Shown here one piece after another: positions 62,700-64,000 of a DNA stretch of 64,000 nt. The stretch is from positions 2,396,001 to 2,460,000 of the forward strand of contig NZ_CP092827.1 in the NCBI RefSeq assembly GCF_022533585.1, given 5' to 3'. The DNA is from Pseudomonas sp. LS.1a. GTDB taxonomy: Bacteria; Pseudomonadota; Gammaproteobacteria; Pseudomonadales; Pseudomonadaceae. The translations under genes and the position numbers were made by a program. The first letter of the stretch is position 1; each line of letters starts with the position of its first letter. The notes below the pieces were generated by a model. The model was not told the DNA's origin and searched no databases. It saw nothing but the letters and a program-made list of their open reading frames with translations.

Positions 62700-64000
62700 G
62701 TGATCGCTGATGAATACCCACTGATTGCCGGTGACCCAGTGAAAGCCACTGCGCTGGCCGGCTCAGGTGGACGAAATATTGCCTTTGCCTCGGCATCGAT
62801 CGCCGATATCGCGCTGGAATTCCGCGTGGTGACCAAACGCTACGAGAGCCGCAGGTCAGGCTCTAGTAGCGCGGTTGAGCAAGTGAGCCTCGCGGTGCGG
62901 CGTGGCGAGGTGCTTTGCCTGATGGGTACATCCGGCAGCGGCAAATCGACCTTGCTGCGCCACGTCAACCGGTTGATAGAACCAAGCAGCGGCGATGTGC
63001 TTATCGATGGCGAGCTGCTGAGCGACCTGACGTTGCCCGCGCTGCGCCAGCTGCGTTCGCAGCGCATCGGCATGGTGTTCCAGCACTTCGGATTGTTGCC
63101 GCATCGCAGCGTACGCGACAACGTTGCCTTGCCTCTGGAGCTGCGAGGTGAGCCGGAAAGTGCGCGGCACGCAGCGGCGCAACGGCAACTGCAGGCGGTG
63201 GGGCTGGCAGAGTGGGGCGAGCATTTCCCCCACGAGTTGTCTGGCGGCATGCAGCAACGCGTCGGGCTTGCCCGGGCGCTGGTCACCGACCCTGACATCC
63301 TGCTGATGGACGAACCATTCAGCGCGCTGGACCCGACCATTCGCCGCGACCTGCAGGGTCGCTTCCTGCAACTGGTGCGTGAACGCGGTATCACGACGCT
63401 GCTGGTGACCCACGATCCGGGTGAAGCGTTGCGTCTGGCCGACCGTATCGCCGTGCTGCGCGCCGGGCGACTGATTCAGGTCGGCACCCCCGGTGAACTG
63501 CTTGAACAACCGGCGGACGAGGGCGTGGCGGATTTCTTCGACGAGCGGCCGCATATCGGTCCCACCGCTGCGTCGCCTGGCGACGAGGTGCTCGGCGCGT
63601 CGCCGCCGGCCGCTTTGCAAGCGCCTGCGAAAAACAGCTGGCTTCGCCAAGGCCTGTTGGGCCCGGCAGCGCTGGCTGCCGCAGGACGAAGTAGCCTGTT
63701 CTGGCTGGCGCTGCTGGTGGAGTTGACGGCCCTCGCCGGGTTCGCTGGCGCGTGGCGCGAGGGGGCCGGATGGATGCTGGCCATCGCACTGGCAGCACTT
63801 CTGGTCAACCGCACCGCCTGCGTTTGGCTGAGCCTGCGCGGTCACGACCGTGACTCCCATGGCGCGGGATTGCCCCTGGTGCTGCTGCTGGCGAGCCAGG
63901 CACTGACACTATGGCGCGCCCTGACGCCTGATGCTGCCGGCGCACTGCTGCAGTTTCCCTCCGACCGCGACAGCATGCTTGCGGTAGCTGGTGCCATCGA
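62700..64000 (+). CDS. ABC transporter ATPase (ProV-like) fused to a membrane region, cut at window end
   Basis: An open frame from the GTG at 62700 (gggggcgac upstream) to the window end, at least 433 residues. The N-terminal half is an ATPase with Walker A GTSGSGKST, signature LSGGMQQR and Walker B LLMDEPFSALDP, closest to betaine/choline-type ATPases. After about residue 300 the same frame continues into hydrophobic helices (LFWLALLVELTALAGFAGAW; MLAIALAALLV). An ATPase-permease fusion would be a complete inner-membrane half of an importer. The rest lies outside the window. Confidence 0.75.
   Translation, partial: MIADEYPLIAGDPVKATALAGSGGRNIAFASASIADIALEFRVVTKRYESRRSGSSSAVEQVSLAVRRGEVLCLMGTSGSGKSTLLRHVNRLIEPSSGDVLIDGELLSDLTLPALRQLRSQRIGMVFQHFGLLPHRSVRDNVALPLELRGEPESARHAAAQRQLQAVGLAEWGEHFPHELSGGMQQRVGLARALVTDPDILLMDEPFSALDPTIRRDLQGRFLQLVRERGITTLLVTHDPGEALRLADRIAVLRAGRLIQVGTPGELLEQPADEGVADFFDERPHIGPTAASPGDEVLGASPPAALQAPAKNSWLRQGLLGPAALAAAGRSSLFWLALLVELTALAGFAGAWREGAGWMLAIALAALLVNRTACVWLSLRGHDRDSHGAGLPLVLLLASQALTLWRALTPDAAGALLQFPSDRDSMLAVAGAI

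Noticed and set aside
1..64000. CRISPR array, tRNA, rRNA or riboswitch
   Set aside because: No regularly spaced repeats, no cloverleaf with a CCA end, and no recognisable aptamer core were found in the gaps.

Overview
The window looks like chromosome of a gamma-proteobacterial Pseudomonas, most likely of the P. putida/P. fluorescens type. The evidence is the high-GC coding style, REP-type palindromes between genes, an OprD-family porin, many LysR regulators, FecI/FecR/TonB-receptor modules and an Anbu-peptidase operon. No tRNA, rRNA or CRISPR array was seen. Most of the window is accessory metabolism, transport and metal handling.

Layout. 0-0.8 kb: an arsR-type regulator and a REP doublet. 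0.9-10.9 kb: a tricarboxylate catabolic cluster (LysR, tcuA, tcuB, second LysR, PrpF-like isomerase, DctA-like and CitMHS-type transporters, OpdH-like porin). 10.9-15.1 kb: an EamA exporter, a diguanylate cyclase, and a MerR regulator divergent from an SDR enzyme with a recognisable MerR-type promoter between them. 15.1-20.2 kb: a copper-type resistance block on the minus strand, centred on a YHS-domain P1B ATPase, with an IS66 TnpA remnant at one edge and a decayed two-TM protein gene inside. 20.4-24.4 kb: sigma factor, FecR and TonB receptor. 24.4-27.7 kb: an HxlR/EmrA/EmrB efflux operon. 27.8-33.2 kb: LysR plus a ProXWV-like importer and a histidine-ammonia-lyase homologue that lacks the Ala-Ser-Gly triad needed to make the MIO cofactor. 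33.3-41.6 kb: a patchwork of small genes, unknown membrane proteins, gene remnants and copies of a dispersed inverted repeat. 41.6-45.7 kb: a second sigma/FecR/receptor module. 45.9-49.2 kb: LysR, a DUF6196-like protein, a secreted alpha/beta hydrolase and a formaldehyde-dehydrogenase remnant. 49.2-54.1 kb: LysR and five coupled genes (PanE-like, VOC, MaoC, type III CoA transferase, AroE-like) forming an unassigned catabolic operon. 54.1-58.0 kb: the Anbu/transglutaminase/alpha-E/ATP-grasp operon. 58.4-62.4 kb: chrB, chrA, a back-to-front chrB fragment and trkH. 62.7 kb to the end: an ABC ATPase apparently fused to a membrane region, cut by the window edge.

How the genes work together. The tricarboxylate cluster provides outer-membrane entry, two inner-membrane carriers, an isomerase and an oxidising flavoprotein/Fe-S pair. 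The two iron modules are sensory uptake systems, each with a plausible Fur site. The HAL-like locus and the PanE-to-AroE operon are the best places to look for undescribed chemistry. Coordinates and motifs were read directly; family assignments rest on recognition of motifs and were not checked by database search.
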